NCBI GenBank assembly: GCA_037445185.1
Contig: JBBIKZ010000001.1
Location: forward strand, 1-64,000
Reading direction: 5' to 3'
From: JANWZL01 sp037445185
GTDB lineage: Bacteria > Pseudomonadota > Gammaproteobacteria > Burkholderiales > Thiobacillaceae
Length of the DNA stretch: 64,000 nt
This document shows positions 6,995 through 17,423 of this stretch, in pieces (the first letter of the stretch is position 1; each line of letters starts with the position of its first letter). A model generated the notes under the pieces. It ran no database searches, was not told the DNA's origin, and worked only from the letters and a program-made list of their open reading frames with translations. Both the position numbers and the translations under genes were made by a program.

Positions 6995-8878
6995 GTGAGG
7001 GCCGTCTGCGCCCGGCTGGAGGCCCTCAGCGCCGGGACGCAGAGGCGCGCCGGCGCAGACGTCCGCTACTGGGTGGAATGCACCCTGTCCCCGGAAATCG
7101 CCGCGGATGCCGCCAGTGTGGACAACCTGCTGGCCGCGCTGGCCGAGGTGGCGGGCTGTGACATCGAGCTGCGTCCGACCGCCGAGGCACCCCGGCTGGC
7201 GCTGTGGGCGAGCACGAACCAGGGGGAAGCCGCCCTGCGCGAGATCCTGGGCTATTATGCCTTCCCGGAAGAGATCCGGATCGAGCCGGGCGGCCCCGGC
7301 GCGGCGCATGCGCTGTCCGACGCCGACGCATCCGCCCCCGCCGGCGGGGCGGCACCCGCCTATGGCTTCTTCGACGACGCGCCCGGCGGACCCGCCGCGA
7401 CGGTGAGCCAGGCGTCGGACCCGGGCTACGGTTTCTTCGACGCAGCCCCGGGCACGCCGGCCGGCCAGGCCGCCCCGGCTGCGCTCGCCGCGGAGGAGGA
7501 GGGCTACGGCTTCTTCGACGACGCGCCGGGCGCGCCTGTGGCCTCGGTGAGCGCGGCGGCACCGCCCGTGGTCGCCCCCCCTGCCCAGGTCTGCGGCCGG
7601 CGGGCCAGCGACGACCCGTCGCTGCACATCGTGCGCACCGGCCGGCGCGAGACCGACAAGCTGGCTATCAGCGCCACGGGCGAGGCATCGAGCATCCGCG
7701 TCGCGGTGGAAAAGGTGGACCAGCTCATCAACCTGGTGGGTGAACTGGTCATCACTCAGGCCATGCTGGCGCAGTCCGCCAGCCAGCTCGACCCTGTTGA
7801 GGCCGAGCGGCTGCTGGCCGGCATCGACCTCTTGGCGCGCAACACCCGCGACCTGCAGGAGTCGGTGATGTCGATCCGCATGCTGCCGATGAGCATGGTC
7901 TTCTCCCGCTTCCCGCGCGTGGTGCGCGACATCGCCGGCAAGCTGGGCAAGCAGGTGGAGCTGAGGACCATAGGCGAGGCCACCGAACTGGACAAGGGCC
8001 TGATCGAAAAGGTCACCGATCCGCTCACCCATCTGGTCAGGAACAGCCTGGACCACGGCATCGAGACGCCGGAGCGGCGCATCGCCGCCGGCAAGCCGCC
8101 CAAGGGCACCCTCACGCTCAAGGCCGCGCACCAGGGCGGCAACATCGTCATCGAGGTGATGGACGACGGGGCGGGGCTCAACCGCGACAAGATCCTGGCC
8201 AAGGCGCGCGAGCGGGGGCTGCCGGTGCACGACGCAATGAGCGACCAGGAGGTCTGGCAGCTCATCTTTGCGCCCGGTTTTTCCACCGCCGAGCAGGTGA
8301 CCGACGTCTCCGGCCGTGGCGTGGGCATGGACGTGGTGAAGCGGAACATCGAGACCCTGGGCGGCCGGGTGGAGATCGAATCGGCCCCAGGACTGGGTAC
8401 GCGCACCAGCATCAGCCTGCCGCTCACGCTCGCCATCCTCGACGGTATGAGCGTGCGGGTCGGCGCCGAGGTCTATATCGTGCCGATTACCTCGGTGGTC
8501 GAGTCCCTGCAGCCGCGTGCCGAGGACCTACGCACCCTCGCCGGCGAAGGTCGGGTGGTGGCGATCCGCGGCGACTATCTGCCCCTGATCCCGCTGGCCG
8601 AGGTCTTCGGCACGCCAGGGGTGGCGTATGAGCCGACAGCGGGCATCCTGATCGTCGTCGAGGCCGAAGGCACACGCGCCGTTCTCCACGTCGATGAACT
8701 GTTGGGGCAGCAACAGGTGGTGATCAAGAGCCTGGAGCGCAACTACCGCAAGGTCGCGGGCATCTCCGGCGCCACCATCCTGGGCGACGGGCGCGTGGCC
8801 CTGATCCTGGACATCGCCGCGGTCACCCGCATGGGGCTCAACCTCAACCGCACCACCCATGGCCGCCTGGCGGCGTGA
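6995..8878 (+). CDS. cheA: CheA kinase domains (P2-P5) downstream of the amber codon
   Basis: 627 residues if initiated at GTG 6995, immediately after the TAG. An AGGAGG at 6975-6980 lies 14 bp upstream, somewhat far, so coupled reinitiation is possible. A P2-like region (1-110) is followed by a linker with three YGFF(D)xAPG repeats near residues 122, 144 and 170. Then come the dimerization helices ([15 protein letters not shown]), the HATPase ([33 protein letters not shown]) and the CheW-like domain. All kinase motifs look intact, which argues against long-standing decay. Confidence 0.85.
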   Translation: MRAVCARLEALSAGTQRRAGADVRYWVECTLSPEIAADAASVDNLLAALAEVAGCDIELRPTAEAPRLALWASTNQGEAALREILGYYAFPEEIRIEPGGPGAAHALSDADASAPAGGAAPAYGFFDDAPGGPAATVSQASDPGYGFFDAAPGTPAGQAAPAALAAEEEGYGFFDDAPGAPVASVSAAAPPVVAPPAQVCGRRASDDPSLHIVRTGRRETDKLAISATGEASSIRVAVEKVDQLINLVGELVITQAMLAQSASQLDPVEAERLLAGIDLLARNTRDLQESVMSIRMLPMSMVFSRFPRVVRDIAGKLGKQVELRTIGEATELDKGLIEKVTDPLTHLVRNSLDHGIETPERRIAAGKPPKGTLTLKAAHQGGNIVIEVMDDGAGLNRDKILAKARERGLPVHDAMSDQEVWQLIFAPGFSTAEQVTDVSGRGVGMDVVKRNIETLGGRVEIESAPGLGTRTSISLPLTLAILDGMSVRVGAEVYIVPITSVVESLQPRAEDLRTLAGEGRVVAIRGDYLPLIPLAEVFGTPGVAYEPTAGILIVVEAEGTRAVLHVDELLGQQQVVIKSLERNYRKVAGISGATILGDGRVALILDIAAVTRMGLNLNRTTHGRLAA

Positions 8879-8891
8879 TGAGAGGAAGACC

Positions 8892-9395
8892 ATGGAACCG
8901 AGCATGCAAGTGCGAGCGACTGCTGTTTGCGGGGAATACCTCACCTTCACCTTGGGGCGGGAGGAATACGGTATCGATATCCTCAAGGTGCAGGAGATCC
9001 GCGGCTACGAGCCGCCCACCCGCATCGCCCATGCGCCCCCCTTTCTCAAGGGGGTGATCAACCTGCGTGGCGTGATCGTGCCCATCGTCGACCTGCGTAT
9101 CAGGTTCGACCTGGGCGAGCCGACCTACGACCAGTTCACCGTGGTGATCATCCTCAACATCGGCCGGCGCGTGGTGGGTATGGTGGTCGATGGCGTCTCT
9201 GACGTGATCCAGCTCAAGTCGGACGAGATCAAGCCGGCGCCCGAGTTTGCCAGCATGCTGGATACCCGCTACATCCAGGGTTTGGCCACGGTCCAGGCCC
9301 GCATGATCATCCTGATCGACATCGAGCGTCTGCTCTCGAGCCCCGAGATGGCCTTGATCGATACCGAATCCAGCGTCAACCCGAATGAGGAGTGA
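8892..9395 (+). CDS. cheW: Chemotaxis coupling protein CheW
   Basis: 167 residues. It links receptors to CheA. The CheW fold is clear: [20 protein letters not shown], then [20 protein letters not shown] and a [11 protein letters not shown] segment. I chose the ATG at 8892 because it follows AGAGGAAG; an internal ATG at 8904 would remove only four residues. It lies 13 bp after the kinase ORF and 3 bp before the next MCP, in one operon. Confidence 0.95.
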   Translation: MEPSMQVRATAVCGEYLTFTLGREEYGIDILKVQEIRGYEPPTRIAHAPPFLKGVINLRGVIVPIVDLRIRFDLGEPTYDQFTVVIILNIGRRVVGMVVDGVSDVIQLKSDEIKPAPEFASMLDTRYIQGLATVQARMIILIDIERLLSSPEMALIDTESSVNPNEE

Positions 9396-9398
9396 ACC

Positions 9399-12245
9399 AT
9401 GCGCTTGAATATGCCGGTCACCAACGTCGAGCGCGTCATGCGCGAGGCCGAGTACATCGTCTCGCGTACCGACCGTCGCGGCGTTATCACCTACGTCAAC
9501 CCCTATTTCTGCGAGATCAGTGGCTTTACCGAGTCCGAGCTGATCGGGGCGCCGCACAACATCATCCGCCACCCCGACATGCCGGCCGAGGCCTTCAAAG
9601 ACTTGTGGAACACCCTGAGCGCGGGTCGCCCATGGACCGGCTATGTCAAGAATCGCTGCAAGAACGGCGATCACTACTGGGTCCTGGCCAACGTCACCCC
9701 GGTCTGGGAAAACGGCGAGATCGTCGGTTACCTGTCGGTGCGCAGCAAACCGGAGCGGACCGAAGTCGAGGCGGCGAGCCGCGCCTATGCCTTGTTCAAG
9801 GCCGGGCAGGCCAAGGGGCTCGCCATCCGCGAGGGTAAGGTGGTAAAGACGGGCTATCTGGCCCGCGTGCGCCACTGGCTTGCCAATCTCACGATCAGGA
9901 CGCGTGTGTGGACCTTGACGGCCTGGCTCACGCTGCTCATGGCGGTCGTGGGAGGTCTGGGTCTCATGGGCATGGCCAACATGCGCGACAGCCTGCAAGG
10001 CGTCTATGCCCAGCGCATCACCCCCGTCACCCAGCTCAAGCTCATCGTCGGCGATTACGCCCTGGACATCCTCGGCACCGTCAACAAGGTCAACGCGGGT
10101 GTCCTCTCGGCCGCGGCGGGACATGACAAGATCGAAGAGGCGAACGATCACATCCGTCAGATGTGGCAGTCCTACCGCGCCAACCCGCTTGGCGAAGAGG
10201 AGCTGCGCATCAGTCAGGAGGTTGAGGCCGCCATGCAGGGGGCCGATCGCGCCATCGCCGACGTGCTGGCCCTGTTGCGCAGCGCCGAGGGTGGGACGCC
10301 AGCGCGTCTGAGTGCGCTGGTGGCGCCACTGCACGCGCAGATCGAACCCCTCATCGGCAAGCTCGATGAGTTGTCCAGCCTGCAACTGCAGCAGGCCGGA
10401 CACGCCTATGCCGAGGCGGAGACGTTGTTTGGCGATCTGAGCGCCGTTGCGCTGGGCGCCATGCTGCTCGCCCTGGGCCTGGGGGTGGTCATGGCCCAGG
10501 TCACCCTGCGCAACATCGTCCGGCCCATGCAGCGGGTCGCCGGGCAGATGCGCGACATCGCGCAGGGCAATTTCAACGTGCATGTCTACACCGAGCGCAA
10601 CGACGAGGTGGGGGCGATGACCGATGCCTTCCGCGCCCTGTTCATCCGCTTGGGCTTCGATCTGGCCGAATCACGGCGCCAGGCGCGCGAGGCGACGCGG
10701 CTGAAGGTTGCCCTGGACAACGTTGGCGCCAAGGTCATGATGGCCGACAACGAGCGCAAGATCATCTACCTGAACAAGTCGGCGGAGGCGCTCTTCCGCG
10801 GTGTCGAGGCCGATATCCAGAAAGAGCTGCCCGGTTTCGACGCCAGGCGTCTGTTGGGGGCCAGCATCGATCGGTTCCACAAGGATCCGGAACGCCAGGC
10901 GCGGCTGCTCGCCACGCTGACGACCGCGCACAAGGGCAGTTTCACCATCGGTGGCCGTACCTTGACCGTGGTGGCCAATCCCGTCATCGATGAGCAGGGC
11001 AATCGCCTGGGTGCCGTGGTCGAATGGGTCGATCGCACGGCTGAGGTGGCGGTGGAGGCGGAGGTGGCGGAATTGGTCGGTGCCGCCGCCGCTGGCGACT
11101 TCGGGCGCAGGCTCGCGCTGGAGGGCAAGGAAGGCTTCTTCCGTCAGCTCTCGGAGAGGGTCAACAAGCTGCTCGACACCACCCAACAAGGCATGAACGA
11201 CATCGCCCGCGTGCTCAAGGCCATGGCCGAGGGTGACCTCGCCCAGCGCATCGAGGCCGATTATCAAGGCCTGTTCGGCGAGCTCAAGACGGCCTGTAAC
11301 ACCACCTGCGAGCGCCTGCAGGAGATCGTCGGCCAGATCCGCGAGGCCACCGACGCCATCAACACGGCCGCGCGCGAGATCGCCAGCGGCAATGCCGACC
11401 TGTCCAGACGCACCGAAGCCCAGGCCTCCTCGCTGGAAGAGACCGCCACGAGCATGGACGAGCTCACTTCCACGGTCAAGCAGAACGCCGACAACGCGCG
11501 CCAGGCCAACCAGCTCGCCCAGGGCGCGTCCGATGTCGCGCTGCGAGGTGGCCAGGTGGTGGGCGAGGTGGTGCAGACCATGGGCGCGATCGCCGAGGCC
11601 TCGAAGAAGATCGCCGACATCATCGGCGTCATCGACGGCATCGCCTTCCAGACCAACATCCTGGCCCTCAACGCGGCGGTGGAGGCGGCGCGCGCCGGCG
11701 AGCAGGGCCGCGGCTTTGCGGTGGTGGCCGGCGAGGTGCGCAACCTCGCCCAGCGCAGCGCCGCTGCGGCCAAGGAGATCAAGGGCCTGATCTCCGACTC
11801 GGTGGACAAGGTCGATAATGGCTACAAGCTGGTGGAGCAGGCCGGCGCCACCATGGACGAGATCGTCCAGGCGGTCAAACGGGTGACCGACATCATGGGC
11901 GAGATCACGGCGGCCAGCATGGAGCAGAGCCAGGGCATCGAGCAGGTCAACGTCGCGGTGGCCCAGATGGACGAGATGACCCAGCAGAACGCCGCCCTGG
12001 TGGAGGAGGCGGCGGCCGCCGCCGAGAGCCTGCAGGATCAGGCCGATGCCCTGGCCCAGGCGGTCTCGGCCTTCAAGCTCGCCGGCGGCGCCGGCATGCC
12101 GGCCGCGCCGCGGGCGGTGCAGCGGCCGGTCAGCCGACCGACGGCCACTGCGCCGCGCAAGCCCCCCGCCCCGGCACGCGGCACGGCGACCAAGGGCCTG
12201 CCCAAACCCGCACCGACCGATGACGACGAGTGGGAGGAGTTCTGA
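9399..12245 (+). CDS. PAS-containing methyl-accepting chemotaxis protein (Aer-like head)
   Basis: 948 residues. An Aer-type PAS domain begins the protein ([28 protein letters not shown]). A membrane segment near 170-190, a helical periplasmic region and a second membrane segment near 350-370 follow. Next come HAMP, a second PAS (about 440-545), another HAMP-like region and a long signalling domain (about 650-900) with [20 protein letters not shown]. The C-terminal tail is Pro/Ala-rich and ends DEWEEF, matching the xWxxF pentapeptide that tethers CheR. The Aer-like PAS suggests energy or redox sensing. The ligand is unknown. Confidence 0.92.
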   Translation: MRLNMPVTNVERVMREAEYIVSRTDRRGVITYVNPYFCEISGFTESELIGAPHNIIRHPDMPAEAFKDLWNTLSAGRPWTGYVKNRCKNGDHYWVLANVTPVWENGEIVGYLSVRSKPERTEVEAASRAYALFKAGQAKGLAIREGKVVKTGYLARVRHWLANLTIRTRVWTLTAWLTLLMAVVGGLGLMGMANMRDSLQGVYAQRITPVTQLKLIVGDYALDILGTVNKVNAGVLSAAAGHDKIEEANDHIRQMWQSYRANPLGEEELRISQEVEAAMQGADRAIADVLALLRSAEGGTPARLSALVAPLHAQIEPLIGKLDELSSLQLQQAGHAYAEAETLFGDLSAVALGAMLLALGLGVVMAQVTLRNIVRPMQRVAGQMRDIAQGNFNVHVYTERNDEVGAMTDAFRALFIRLGFDLAESRRQAREATRLKVALDNVGAKVMMADNERKIIYLNKSAEALFRGVEADIQKELPGFDARRLLGASIDRFHKDPERQARLLATLTTAHKGSFTIGGRTLTVVANPVIDEQGNRLGAVVEWVDRTAEVAVEAEVAELVGAAAAGDFGRRLALEGKEGFFRQLSERVNKLLDTTQQGMNDIARVLKAMAEGDLAQRIEADYQGLFGELKTACNTTCERLQEIVGQIREATDAINTAAREIASGNADLSRRTEAQASSLEETATSMDELTSTVKQNADNARQANQLAQGASDVALRGGQVVGEVVQTMGAIAEASKKIADIIGVIDGIAFQTNILALNAAVEAARAGEQGRGFAVVAGEVRNLAQRSAAAAKEIKGLISDSVDKVDNGYKLVEQAGATMDEIVQAVKRVTDIMGEITAASMEQSQGIEQVNVAVAQMDEMTQQNAALVEEAAAAAESLQDQADALAQAVSAFKLAGGAGMPAAPRAVQRPVSRPTATAPRKPPAPARGTATKGLPKPAPTDDDEWEEF

Positions 12246-12386
12246 TGCCGGGTCTGCATATCGACGGGCCGCGGCGCCACGCCAGACCCCGACGGTCGCC
12301 CTGCGCCCAACCCGTGGCCCATGGCCAATCCGGGGTCAGCCGTCGGCGCCCGGCCGTGATGCGCTGTCGCTCGAGGGGGTAGAGGC

Positions 12387-13268
12387 GTGGCGGCAGTGCT
12401 CAGTCCGGCCCCAAGGCCGGAGCGGTCGGGTCAGCGGGCCGAGCGTGAATTCGAGTTCACCGCGCAGGATTTCGCGCAGATCCGCCAGCTCATCTATCGC
12501 CACGCCGGCATCGCCCTGTCCGAGGCCAAGCTGGACATGGTCTACAGCCGGCTGGCGCGGCGACTGCGGGCAACGGGGCTGGCCCGCTTCCGCGACTATC
12601 TGGCCCTGTTGGAAAGCGGCGATGCGGCGGAATGGGAGGCCTTCGTCAACGCCCTGACCACCAACCTCACCGCCTTTTTCCGGGAGGCGCATCACTTCGA
12701 CATCCTGAGGGATTTCCTGAAGACGCGGCGGGAGCGGCCCATCCGGATCTGGAGCGCGGCGGCATCGACCGGGGAAGAGCCCTATTCGATCGCGATGACG
12801 GTGCTGGAGACCCTGGGCGAGATCGGTCAGGGCGTGCAGATCATGGCCTCCGACCTGGACACGCAGGTGCTCGCCAAGGCGCGCGAAGGCATCTATCCCA
12901 TGGAGCGCATCGCCAGACTGGACGAAGGCCGGCAGCGGCGCTTCTTCCTCAGGGGGAGCGGCAGCCGGGAGGGCCTGGTGAAGGTGAGGCCGCAGCTGCA
13001 GCAGATGCTCACGTTTTTCCAACTCAACCTGCTCGATGCCGAATGGGCGGTGAAGGGCACGCTGGACGCGATCTTCTGCCGCAACGTGATGATCTACTTC
13101 GACAAGCCGACGCAGTATCGCATCCTCGCGCGCATGAAACCGCTGCTCAAACCGGACGGGCTGCTTTTCCTCGGCCATTCCGAGGCCATCCATCATGCCG
13201 CCGACCTGTTCCGCCTGCGCGGCCAGACCGTCTATGTGCATGCGTCGCCAGCGGCGCCGGAACGCTAG
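12387..13268 (+). CDS. cheR: Chemotaxis methyltransferase CheR
   Basis: 293 residues, GTG start at 12387 after GGGGTAGAGG. It methylates receptor glutamates using SAM. The N-terminal helical domain (FTAQDFAQIRQLIY) and the methyltransferase domain with SAAASTGEEPYSIAM and DAIFCRNVMIYFD are intact. The 141 bp between it and the MCP gene contain nothing I can annotate. Confidence 0.95.
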   Translation: MAAVLSPAPRPERSGQRAEREFEFTAQDFAQIRQLIYRHAGIALSEAKLDMVYSRLARRLRATGLARFRDYLALLESGDAAEWEAFVNALTTNLTAFFREAHHFDILRDFLKTRRERPIRIWSAAASTGEEPYSIAMTVLETLGEIGQGVQIMASDLDTQVLAKAREGIYPMERIARLDEGRQRRFFLRGSGSREGLVKVRPQLQQMLTFFQLNLLDAEWAVKGTLDAIFCRNVMIYFDKPTQYRILARMKPLLKPDGLLFLGHSEAIHHAADLFRLRGQTVYVHASPAAPER

Positions 13269-13315
13269 AGGGCATCCGCGCTGTCGAGCGATGGACGTGG
13301 TCGGACGTAATCCCC

Positions 13316-13918
13316 GTGCCCAACGACGAAGAAATCCTCGCCCCCAACACATACCACGACCGCACCTTCGGCATGGAGGCGGTCAAGCTGCAGCCCGGCG
13401 AGTATTACGCCACCGCGCGCGACATGCTGCTGGTGACGGTGCTCGGCTCCTGTGTGGCGGCCTGCATCCGCGATCCGCTCACCGGGATCGGCGGCATGAA
13501 CCACTTCATGCTGCCGGAGGGCGGCGCCCCCCATGACCTGATGTCGGCCACCGCCCGTTACGGTGCCTATGCCATGGAGGTCCTCATCAACCAGTTGGTC
13601 AAGCTCGGTGCCCACCGCGGCCGGCTGCAGGCCAAGGTCTTCGGCGGCGCCGCCGTGCTGCGCGGTTTCACCACCGTCAACGTGGGCGAGGCCAACAGCG
13701 ACTTCGTGCTCGATTATCTGCACAAGGAACGCATCCGCGTGCTGTCACAGGATCTGCGCGGCATCCACCCGCGCAAGGTGTATTTCTTCCCGCGCAGCGG
13801 GCGCGTCCTGGTGAAAAAGCTCAAGACCGTGCACAACGACACCATCCTCATGCGCGAACGCGAATACGAACGCCGTATCACGCAGACGCCCATCGCCGGC
13901 GAAGTGGAGCTGTTCTGA
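13316..13918 (+). CDS. cheD: Chemoreceptor glutamine deamidase CheD
   Basis: 200 residues from GTG 13316; an ATG at 13373 is too far in, since [20 protein letters not shown] belongs to the family's N-terminus. The catalytic Cys ([12 protein letters not shown]) and His ([10 protein letters not shown]) are present. It deamidates receptor glutamines to glutamates. The stop overlaps the cheB start (TGATG). Confidence 0.93.
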   Translation: MPNDEEILAPNTYHDRTFGMEAVKLQPGEYYATARDMLLVTVLGSCVAACIRDPLTGIGGMNHFMLPEGGAPHDLMSATARYGAYAMEVLINQLVKLGAHRGRLQAKVFGGAAVLRGFTTVNVGEANSDFVLDYLHKERIRVLSQDLRGIHPRKVYFFPRSGRVLVKKLKTVHNDTILMREREYERRITQTPIAGEVELF

Positions 13919-14985
13919 TGAGCCATCGCATCCGTGTCCTGATCGTCGACGATTCCGCCCTCATCCGCAGCCTGATGCGCGAGCTGCTGGGCAGCCAGCC
14001 CGACATCGAGGTGGTGGGCATGGCCCCTGACCCGCACGTGGCGCGCGAGCTGATCAAGCAGCTCAACCCGGACGTCCTCACCCTGGATGTCGAGATGCCG
14101 CGCATGAACGGACTGGATTTCCTGGAGCGGCTCATGCGCCTGCGACCGATGCCGGTGGTGATGGTCTCCAGCCTCACCGAGCAGGGTTCCGAGGTCACGC
14201 TGCGGGCGCTGGAGCTGGGGGCGGTGGACTTCGTGACCAAGCCCAGGCTGGGTGTGGCAGGGCAGTTGCCGGAACTGGCACAGGAGATCGCCGACAAGAT
14301 CCGGGCGGCGGCACAGGCCAGGATACGCCGCCACGGCGTCGGCGTGACGGCGCCCACCCAACCGCGACCCCTTGCCGGACACGTCTTCGGCGCCACGGAG
14401 AAACTCATCTGCATCGGTGCCTCCACCGGCGGCACCGAGGCCCTCAAGGCGGTCCTCAGCGACATGCCGGCCGACGCCCCCGGCGTGCTCATCACTCAGC
14501 ACATGCCGGAGGGCTACACCCGCTCCTTCGCCGAGCGGTTGAACGGCCTGTCCGCCATGGCGGTGAAGGAGGCCGCCGACAACGAACGCATCCTGCCCGG
14601 CCATGCCTACGTGGCCCCCGGCCATTCGCACCTGCGGGTGAAGAAAGGGGGGGGCTATTACTACACCGAGCTGTCGCAGGAGGCCCCGGTCAATCGCCAC
14701 CGGCCCTCGGTGGATGTGTTGTTCGACAGCGCCGCCCGCGTGCTGGGAGCGAATGCCGTGGGCGTGATCCTCACCGGCATGGGCAAGGACGGCGCCGCGG
14801 GGCTGCTGGCCATGCGCCAGGCTGGCGCCCACACCATCGCCCAGGACGAGGCGAGCTGTGTGGTCTTCGGCATGCCGCGGGCAGCGATCGAACTGGGGGC
14901 GGCGGCGGAGGTGCTGCCGCTCAAGGACATCGCGCGTCGGGTGCTCGAGCGGCTGTCCGCCCACGGGCGGAAGACGGAGGCCTGA
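13918..14985 (+). CDS. cheB: Chemotaxis protein-glutamate methylesterase CheB
   Basis: 355 residues. The receiver domain ([14 protein letters not shown], phospho-Asp in [15 protein letters not shown]) is followed by the methylesterase domain with the Ser nucleophile in [10 protein letters not shown], the His in TQHMPEGYT and the Asp in [10 protein letters not shown]. It opposes CheR. It overlaps cheD by one base, so the two are translationally coupled. Confidence 0.95.
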   Translation: MSHRIRVLIVDDSALIRSLMRELLGSQPDIEVVGMAPDPHVARELIKQLNPDVLTLDVEMPRMNGLDFLERLMRLRPMPVVMVSSLTEQGSEVTLRALELGAVDFVTKPRLGVAGQLPELAQEIADKIRAAAQARIRRHGVGVTAPTQPRPLAGHVFGATEKLICIGASTGGTEALKAVLSDMPADAPGVLITQHMPEGYTRSFAERLNGLSAMAVKEAADNERILPGHAYVAPGHSHLRVKKGGGYYYTELSQEAPVNRHRPSVDVLFDSAARVLGANAVGVILTGMGKDGAAGLLAMRQAGAHTIAQDEASCVVFGMPRAAIELGAAAEVLPLKDIARRVLERLSAHGRKTEA

Positions 14986-15022
14986 CGGCTTGCCACGCAA
15001 TGCACACTTTCAGGAGACGACC

Positions 15023-15331
15023 ATGGAGATCCAACGACAGCTTGACAACGGGCACGCCCGCATCAGCCTGGCCGGGCGCTTCGACTTCCACGCCCACCGT
15101 GACTTTCGCCAGTGCAGCGACGAGATCCTGGCTGACCCCGCGGTGAAGGAGCTGGACATCGACTTCGCCCGCGTCGACTACCTCGACAGTTCGGCCCTGG
15201 GCATGCTGCTGCTGCTGCGGGAAAAGGCCGAGGGTCAGGGCAAGCGCGTCGTGCTCTCCGGTCTACAGGGCACGGTGAAACAGGTGCTGGACATCGCCAA
15301 CTTCGGCAAGCTGTTTACGCTGCGCGATTGA
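15023..15331 (+). CDS. STAS-domain anti-sigma factor antagonist
   Basis: 102 residues, a lone STAS domain. The phosphorylatable Ser region reads DYLDSSALGMLLLL, as in SpoIIAA/RsbV-type proteins. It starts after CAGGAGA. The next gene encodes a receiver/SpoIIE phosphatase with an anti-sigma-kinase-like domain, the usual partner, as in HsbA-HsbR. The two were probably only a few bases apart before a 375-bp element separated them. It is likely an output switch tied to motility or biofilm control. Confidence 0.88.
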   Translation: MEIQRQLDNGHARISLAGRFDFHAHRDFRQCSDEILADPAVKELDIDFARVDYLDSSALGMLLLLREKAEGQGKRVVLSGLQGTVKQVLDIANFGKLFTLRD

Positions 15332-15712
15332 ACCTAAAAACCTCAGTTGAACGCGCCCGAAGGCGGGTTTGTGCGTGTGGGGGGCTCGGCGCGACGACGC
15401 CGCGGGGTCGGCGACTGCGTAGCGCGGAGCAGGGGCCCCGCAGGGGATGTGACCGCGGAGCAGGATGCGGGCGCCCCGGGGCAGTCGCCGGCATCCCCTC
15501 CGCTGTCCGATCCCCGCTCACGCGGGGCCCCTCGGACGACGCTATGGGGCGCCCCCGCAAGGAGGAGCAACGCAGCCAGACGCGCGCACAGACCCGAAAG
15601 CGGGCGCGTAGCGGCCTCACCTTCCGGGTGAGCGTGCTCGGAGGCGCAAACGTCAGGTTCCATGCGTCTTTGCAAAGGCCAAGGAGCGGTCAACTGAGGT
15701 TTTTAGGTTGAA
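15328..15712. mobile_element. 375-bp palindromic element with TTGAA duplication
   Basis: The element (15333-15707) has perfect 18-bp terminal inverted repeats, CCTAAAAACCTCAGTTGA and its complement. It is flanked by TTGAA at 15328-15332 and 15708-15712. The interior is very GC-rich with further internal palindromes and no convincing ORF. It fills the entire gap between the STAS gene and the SpoIIE-type phosphatase gene. Removing it and one TTGAA would leave the two genes 5 bp apart. Confidence 0.75.
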
Positions 15713-15716
15713 CCCT

Positions 15717-17408
15717 ATGCACGCAGCGGCACTGAAGATCCTGGTGGTCGATGACGTGGCGGCCAACGTCGCCGTGGTTCGGGCCGTGGCGCATCGCCTC
15801 GGGCACAGCGTCGTGACCGCGCACGACGGTCGCGAGGCGGTGCGGGTGTACCGGGAGGAGGCGCCCGATCTGGTTTTCATGGACGTCATGATGCCGGAGA
15901 TGGACGGGTTCACCGCCGTGCGGGAGATCCGCCGTCTGCCCACCGAGCGTTGGGTGCCGGTCATCTTCCTCTCCGCCATGGACCGCATGGCAGACATCAT
16001 CGCGGGGCTGGAGTGCGGCAGCGACGACTATCTCGTGAAACCGGTCGATCTGCGTCTGTTGCGCGCGAAGATCGATGCCTACGCCAAGGCCATCGCCTTG
16101 CAGCGGGAGGCGCTGGGGCATGCCAAGGAACTGGCGGCCTGGCGCGAGGCGGCCGAGGAGCAGACCCGCCTGGGCCGCCACATCTTGGACCGCCTCACCG
16201 ACACGGCGGGCCTGCGCGATCCCATGCTGAGGACATACCACCGGCCGGCCGGCGATTTCAGCGGTGACCTGTTGTGCGCCACGCGCGGACCCGGCGACAT
16301 CCTCTATCTGCTGCTGGCGGACGCGACCGGCCATGGTCTGCCGGCCGCGCTCACGGCCATGCCGCTGACCCAGGTCTTCTATGGCATGGCGGCCAAGGGC
16401 TTCTCGCTCGGCGCCATGGCCCAGGAGTTCAATCGCAAGCTCAAGCGTCTGCTGCCGGCAGACCGCTTCGTGGCGGCCACGCTGGCCGCGATCGATGTCG
16501 CGGGCGGCACCATCGAGATCTGGAACGGCGGCAATCCCGACGCCCTGCTCATCGACGAGCGGGGCGAGGTCGTGCAGCGCTGGCCTTCGCGCCACCCGCC
16601 CCTGGGCATCCTGCCCGAGGGCGTTTTTTCCGGTGAGACCCAAAGATATCGCACCAAAGCGCCCGGTGATCTGCTCATCTGCTCGGACGGCTTGCTGGAG
16701 GCGGAATCTCCCGACGGCCGACGCTATGGGCTGGAACGGATCGTCGACGCGCTCGCGCACACGCCACGGCCGGAACGTCATGCGCGTCTCGTCGAGGGCC
16801 TCGATGCCCATCTGGCCGGGGGTGTGCCCCACGATGACGTGTCCTTCATGCTGGTCAACGTCCCCCTGGAGCGCCGCCAGTCTCCGCGTACGCTGACATC
16901 GGAGGCGGCAGAGAGCACAGTGTCGGATTGGCGCTTCGATCTCTCCTTGCAGGCCGCCGAGCTGCGCTACCTGGACGTCGTGCCGACGGTGCTCGGTATC
17001 CTGTCCCAGATCCGGGCCTTGCAGCCGCATCAGGGCGCCCTGTTCCTGGTCATCTCCGAGCTCTACAACAACGCCCTGGACCACGGCCTGCTCGCGCTCG
17101 GCTCCGCCATCAAGGCACAGGAGGGCGGTTTCGATCGCTATCTCGAGCTACGGGCGCAACGGCTGCAGGGGCTGGACGCGGGCTGCATCGAATTGGGTTT
17201 CCACATGCACATGGAAGGCGGGCAGGCCGTGCTCGACATCCATGTGCGCGACAGCGGCGCCGGCTTCGACTACGAGGACTACCTGTCGCCGCATGCGGAC
17301 CCTGACGAGCGGCCCCATGGGCGTGGCATCGCCCTGGTGAGGAGCCTTTGCCGGGAGCTGGTCTACAGCGGTTGCGGCAACGAGGTGCGCGCCCGCTACG
17401 CGTTGTGA
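15717..17408 (+). CDS. Receiver / SpoIIE-type PP2C phosphatase / HATPase regulator
   Basis: 563 residues in three domains. A receiver (1-120, VVDDVAANVAVV, phospho-Asp in DLVFMDVMMPEMDGF, Lys in LVKPVD) is followed by a short linker. Then comes a SpoIIE/PP2C phosphatase (about 165-390, GDFSGDLLCA, DATGHGLPAAL, DDVSFMLV). The end is an anti-sigma-kinase-like HATPase (about 410-563, ISELYNNALDHGLL, HGRGIALVRSLC). It resembles HsbR/RsbU-type regulators that dephosphorylate a STAS antagonist. ATG 15717 lies 4 bp after a mobile-element boundary, so its ribosome-binding site may have been lost or replaced. Confidence 0.88.
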   Translation: MHAAALKILVVDDVAANVAVVRAVAHRLGHSVVTAHDGREAVRVYREEAPDLVFMDVMMPEMDGFTAVREIRRLPTERWVPVIFLSAMDRMADIIAGLECGSDDYLVKPVDLRLLRAKIDAYAKAIALQREALGHAKELAAWREAAEEQTRLGRHILDRLTDTAGLRDPMLRTYHRPAGDFSGDLLCATRGPGDILYLLLADATGHGLPAALTAMPLTQVFYGMAAKGFSLGAMAQEFNRKLKRLLPADRFVAATLAAIDVAGGTIEIWNGGNPDALLIDERGEVVQRWPSRHPPLGILPEGVFSGETQRYRTKAPGDLLICSDGLLEAESPDGRRYGLERIVDALAHTPRPERHARLVEGLDAHLAGGVPHDDVSFMLVNVPLERRQSPRTLTSEAAESTVSDWRFDLSLQAAELRYLDVVPTVLGILSQIRALQPHQGALFLVISELYNNALDHGLLALGSAIKAQEGGFDRYLELRAQRLQGLDAGCIELGFHMHMEGGQAVLDIHVRDSGAGFDYEDYLSPHADPDERPHGRGIALVRSLCRELVYSGCGNEVRARYAL

Positions 17409-17423
17409 GTCGGCGGCGGGGCG

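Noticed and set aside
15328..15712. Open frames of about 94-127 residues inside the 375-bp element
   Set aside because: They are present on both strands because of the palindrome, with no motif or ribosome-binding site.
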